Assembly (NCBI GenBank): GCA_902773155.1
Contig: CACYDK010000094.1
Coordinates: forward strand, 1 to 17,620
DNA: 17,620 nucleotides
Direction of reading: 5' to 3'
From: an uncultured Ruminococcus sp.
Lineage (GTDB): Bacteria > Bacillota > Clostridia > Oscillospirales > Acutalibacteraceae
Below the pieces are notes generated by a model. It searched no databases, had not been told where the DNA came from, and saw nothing but the letters and a program-made list of their open reading frames with translations. Numbering within the stretch: position 1 is the first letter of the stretch; every line of letters starts with the position of its first letter. Positions 15,089 to 17,620 of this stretch are shown here, one piece after another. The position numbers and the translations under genes were made by a program.

Positions 15089-15964
15089 TCAAATTTCTTT
15101 CGCGAGCTCCTTGATATAGGCCTTGAGCTGATCCTTTGTTTCGGGGTGCTTTAGTCCGATTTCGATATTCGCCTGGAGCACTCCGAACTTATTGCCCATA
15201 TCAAAGCGGTTGCCCTCGAGCTCCACTGCCGTCATGCCCTTAGTGACAGCGATCTCCTTCATCGCGTCGGTGAGCTGTATCTCTCCGTTTGCTCCCGGAG
15301 CGGTGCGCTCGAGAATGTCAAAGATCTCCGGAGGAAGAACTACGCGGTCGGTTATCGAGTAGAGCGAGAGGATATCTTCCTTGCGCTGCGGCTTCTCTAT
15401 CATATCGGTGCATTTGAAAACGTTGTCGTGGAGGTTTTCAACCTTGAGCACGCCGTATTTGTGAACCTCGCTCTCCGGAACCTTTTTAACTCCGAGCACG
15501 CCCTCGCCGAATTCGCCGTAGGCGTCGATGAGCTGCTTTATAGCCGGAGTTCCGTCGCAGTCTATTACGCCGTCGCCGAAGAGGATAGCGAAAGGCTCGT
15601 TGCCGACGAAGGATCTGGCCTTTAGCACGGCGTGGCCGAGTCCCTTCATCTCCTTCTGGCGTATAAAGGTTATGTCCGCGAGCTCGGCGATCTCCGTAAC
15701 CTCGCGCAGCATATCGGTCTTTCCGCTTTTGATAAGCGACGCCTCAAGCTCGGGAGAATGGTCAAAATGATCCTCCATAAGTCCCTTGCCGCGGTTTGTG
15801 ATGATCATAATATCGGTGAGGCCGGAGTTTACCGCTTCCTCTACGATGTACTGTATCGTCGGCTTGTCGACGATCGGGAACATTTCCTTTGGCATTGATT
15901 TTGTTGCCGGAAGAACCCTTGTGCCGAGTCCCGCCGCCGGAATAATCGCTTTCCTTATTTTCAT
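15089..15964 (-). CDS. galU: UTP-glucose-1-phosphate uridylyltransferase
   Basis: A 291-residue enzyme making UDP-glucose from UTP and glucose-1-phosphate, for cell-wall glycopolymers and galactose use. The nucleotide-binding start IPAAGLGTRVLPATKSMPKEMFPIVDKP is about residues 7-34; TNRGKG, FGDGVID, KYGVLKV, GEIQLTDAM and NRFDMGNKFG further mark the GalU/GtaB family. Length is typical. I chose ATG 15964, since the family usually begins just before RKAIIPAAG; a TTG at 15997 would add 11 residues. The ribosome site is weak (AAAGG, 13 bases away). It follows the RING/zinc-ribbon gene by 53 bases with no clear promoter, so co-transcription is likely. Confidence 0.95.
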   Translation of the reverse strand: MKIRKAIIPAAGLGTRVLPATKSMPKEMFPIVDKPTIQYIVEEAVNSGLTDIMIITNRGKGLMEDHFDHSPELEASLIKSGKTDMLREVTEIAELADITFIRQKEMKGLGHAVLKARSFVGNEPFAILFGDGVIDCDGTPAIKQLIDAYGEFGEGVLGVKKVPESEVHKYGVLKVENLHDNVFKCTDMIEKPQRKEDILSLYSITDRVVLPPEIFDILERTAPGANGEIQLTDAMKEIAVTKGMTAVELEGNRFDMGNKFGVLQANIEIGLKHPETKDQLKAYIKELAKEI

Positions 15965-16017
15965 ATTGATTTCAAAACCTTTCCGCCCTCGCCGCAATTA
16001 TGGGCAAAGGGTCAAAT

Positions 16018-17046
16018 CTACATCTGCAAAATAAGAGGAATGTAGTTGATCGCCAAATAAACGGCGTACATACTAACCGCGAGAGCGAGATTGACTCCTC
16101 CGCGCGTTTCCAAGGCCTGCTGAGGATTCGCTTCGCTGTCCTTTATGGCCTTGATTTCCTTTTTGCAGTGTTTAAAGTACCATTTGTTTGCGTTGATCCC
16201 TACTACGATCTGTATTACGAGTCTCAGCACCGAGCAAAGAACCATCACTCCCAGCACGACCTGCTTCCACAAATCCAGCGTCAGAAACGCCTCATAAATC
16301 GCAAAGTAGCCCGAGCCGTAGAAGCTGTACTGAGCTTTCGACGCGACGACCTGCTCGATCGCGTTCGAAAGGTCAGAGTATACGGTGGAATAGGTGATGT
16401 AGGTCTCCGCCGTTATCAGCAAAATCATAATCGCTGTTATGATTCCGCCGAGCTTGTACATTTTTCTGTAGAGCAGATAGCCGCCGGTGAAAAGGAATCC
16501 GCAGAAGCTGAAGCGTCCGCTTGAGAAGGTCTTGATTTTGTTGAAAACACGGATGAAGTAAGGGGTGTTTTTCTGAACAAATTTCGAGGCCTCTCCTGCC
16601 GTTACACCGTCGCCCAGATCAGTCTCCGACGGAATACCGCCCATCGGGTCGGCTGTAAACGCCGCGCCAAAGCCGAAGGGCATTCCGTTCTGAGTCTGCT
16701 GATAGCCGTTCCGGGCGTTTTGCTGATTCTGCGCGTTCTGCGCGTACTGAGGGTTTTGCTGCTGAAAACCCAGCGGAAAACCGCATTTTCCGCAGTAGAA
16801 CATCCCTGCCGGGTTTTCGGCCTGACATCTCGGGCAGATCACAGCGCCGGTGTTCTCGTCGTTCTGCTGAGCGTTCACGCTCTCAAAGTCAAAGTCCTCC
16901 GAGTGCTTGTCTGCGTAGGCGCAGCGGTTTTCTTCCTCGTAACATTTTCTGTGGTGCGGCGCCCCGCATTCGGGACAAACAACAATGTCGTCGCCGTCCT
17001 CAAACCGTTCGCCGCATACAGGACAGTTGTATTTTTTATATTCCAT
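16018..17046 (-). CDS. RING/zinc-ribbon membrane protein with DUF2628-like domain
   Basis: A 342-residue protein. An N-terminal prokaryotic RING-type zinc finger has CPVC (Cys8, Cys11), CPEC (Cys24, Cys27), a histidine pair (31-32), Cys35 and Cys42. A second ribbon follows: CPRC (71-74) and CGKC (85-88). Then comes a Q/N-rich linker (about 95-120) and a membrane part: SFCGFLFTGGYLLYRKMYKLGGI (about 180-202), which matches the LYRKMY signature of DUF2628 proteins, and hydrophobic segments near 201-216, 262-284 and 319-340. I chose ATG 17046 because GGAG lies six bases upstream; an earlier ATG at 17058 has none. Function is unknown. It has its own promoter and precedes galU. Confidence 0.75.
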   Translation of the reverse strand: MEYKKYNCPVCGERFEDGDDIVVCPECGAPHHRKCYEEENRCAYADKHSEDFDFESVNAQQNDENTGAVICPRCQAENPAGMFYCGKCGFPLGFQQQNPQYAQNAQNQQNARNGYQQTQNGMPFGFGAAFTADPMGGIPSETDLGDGVTAGEASKFVQKNTPYFIRVFNKIKTFSSGRFSFCGFLFTGGYLLYRKMYKLGGIITAIMILLITAETYITYSTVYSDLSNAIEQVVASKAQYSFYGSGYFAIYEAFLTLDLWKQVVLGVMVLCSVLRLVIQIVVGINANKWYFKHCKKEIKAIKDSEANPQQALETRGGVNLALAVSMYAVYLAINYIPLILQM

Positions 17047-17080
17047 AAAAATCTCCATGATATCAGATGATATTTAATAT

Positions 17081-17109
17081 ATTATAAACCTATTATTGGA
17101 AAAAAGCAA
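17081..17109 (-). promoter_or_regulatory. Promoter of the RING/zinc-ribbon and galU genes
   Basis: On the minus strand -10 TATAAT (17086-17081) and -35 TTGCTT (17109-17104) are 17 bases apart, about 35-60 bases before the start codon at 17046. Confidence 0.65.
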
Positions 17110-17178
17110 ATTATTTATCGCACTTTTTAAAAAAACGTGAAAAAAGCGCATTTGGTCAATAAAATACGCTTTATTTAC

Positions 17179-17207
17179 TTTACTTTTTATATGGCATTTG
17201 ATATAAT
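17179..17207 (+). promoter_or_regulatory. Promoter of prfB
   Basis: On the plus strand -35 TTTACT (17179-17184), a 17-base spacer, and -10 TATAAT (17202-17207) preceded by the extended TG at 17199-17200. It gives a leader of about 40 bases to the prfB start. Confidence 0.7.
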
Positions 17208-17256
17208 AACCCAGATAAGCTGATAACTGCTTTTAGTTTATGAATTAGGTGATCAT

Positions 17257-17620
17257 ATGGTTCAGTTCGAAGAACTTTTACTAAGACTCGAGGGCTCAAA
17301 GCCCGATATCGACGATCTCTCCGACGCTCTGGGGCTCAAGTCGATGATGTCCGAGATCCAGCAGCTCGAGCTGCGCGCTACCGAGCCGGGATTCTGGGAC
17401 GATGTTGAAAAATCGCAGAAGGTACTGCAAAGAACCGGCGCTCTCAAGGGCGCGGTGGACGAATATAACAAGCTCGTCGACCACTACGAGGACGCGCACG
17501 CGCTTATAGAGCTGGCTAACGAGGAGGAGGACGAGTCCCTCTTTGACGAGGCTCTTTCCGAGGTCGAGGCGGTCGAGTCGGAGCTTGCAAAGCAGAAGCT
17601 CAAAACGCTTTTGACAGGCG
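17257..17620 (+). CDS. prfB: Peptide chain release factor 2, N-terminal part (cut by window)
   Basis: The first 121 residues of an open frame running past the right edge. The helical N-terminal domain is typical of RF2: MVQFEELLLRLEG at the start, then TEPGFWDDVEKSQKVLQR (residues about 42-59), a long acidic helix and a final KQKLKTLLTG before the SPF/GGQ part expected outside the window. RF2 recognises UAA and UGA stop codons and releases the peptide at the ribosome. The start has AGGTGAT about five bases upstream. The usual in-frame UGA frameshift site near codon 25 is absent: codons there read CTG GGG CTC AAG. RF1 is less likely because of the FWDD element. Confidence 0.9.
   Translation, partial: MVQFEELLLRLEGSKPDIDDLSDALGLKSMMSEIQQLELRATEPGFWDDVEKSQKVLQRTGALKGAVDEYNKLVDHYEDAHALIELANEEEDESLFDEALSEVEAVESELAKQKLKTLLTG

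Noticed and set aside
14835..15092. An 85-codon frame on the minus strand just after galU
   Set aside because: It runs through the terminator and the heptamer array, giving a low-complexity LLLFTSCFLLF tract, and overlaps the end of galU.

Overview
The window looks like a chromosomal segment of a Gram-positive anaerobe of the class Clostridia, probably a gut Ruminococcaceae/Oscillospiraceae relative. The reasons are the bacterial V/A-type ATPase operon in place of an F-type one, the paired UPF0237 (ACT) and UPF0210 (PFL-like) genes, strong AGGAGG-type ribosome binding sites, a RING/DUF2628 membrane protein of a kind I associate with Clostridia, and an intergenic palindromic repeat of a style I recall from such genomes. 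This assignment is inference; there is no rRNA gene to confirm it.

Left part (1-3146, plus strand): the distal end of a contractile phage-tail gene cluster. It runs from the C-terminus of a gpD-like tail protein (cut by the window edge) through a small spike/gpV-like protein, a gp25-like wedge protein, baseplate J and gpI/XkdU-like protein, which are overlapping or nearly so. After a 114-base gap comes a short fibre-like protein, then a strong hairpin terminator. No holin, endolysin, integrase or attachment site follows, so it could be a prophage remnant or a phage-tail-like particle.

3147-3576 has no gene. It holds a composite palindrome-rich element (about 3255-3540) with inverted ends that resembles a non-autonomous repeat or MITE, and a weak hairpin just beyond the end of the ATPase operon.

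Centre (3577-13676, minus strand): one long operon. Reading from its promoter near 13708-13736 it encodes a UPF0237 ACT-domain protein, a UPF0210 protein, then V-ATPase subunits G/H-like, C, I, K, F, E, A, B and D. Most gaps are 2-22 bases. A and B (with D and F) form the ATP-driven head and rotor shaft, E and G the peripheral stalk, C the rotor cap, and I and K the membrane ion path. The ACT/UPF0210 pair probably shares the transcript.

Right part: a divergent promoter drives a PHP-family histidinol-phosphatase-like gene (13906-14733, plus), followed by a bidirectional terminator. After a gene-poor stretch with a tandem heptamer array and a second terminator comes galU on the minus strand (15089-15964). 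It probably shares a transcript with an upstream RING/zinc-ribbon membrane protein gene (16018-17046). A second divergent promoter region (about 17047-17256) separates this from prfB (release factor 2), which runs off the right edge and has no programmed-frameshift site.
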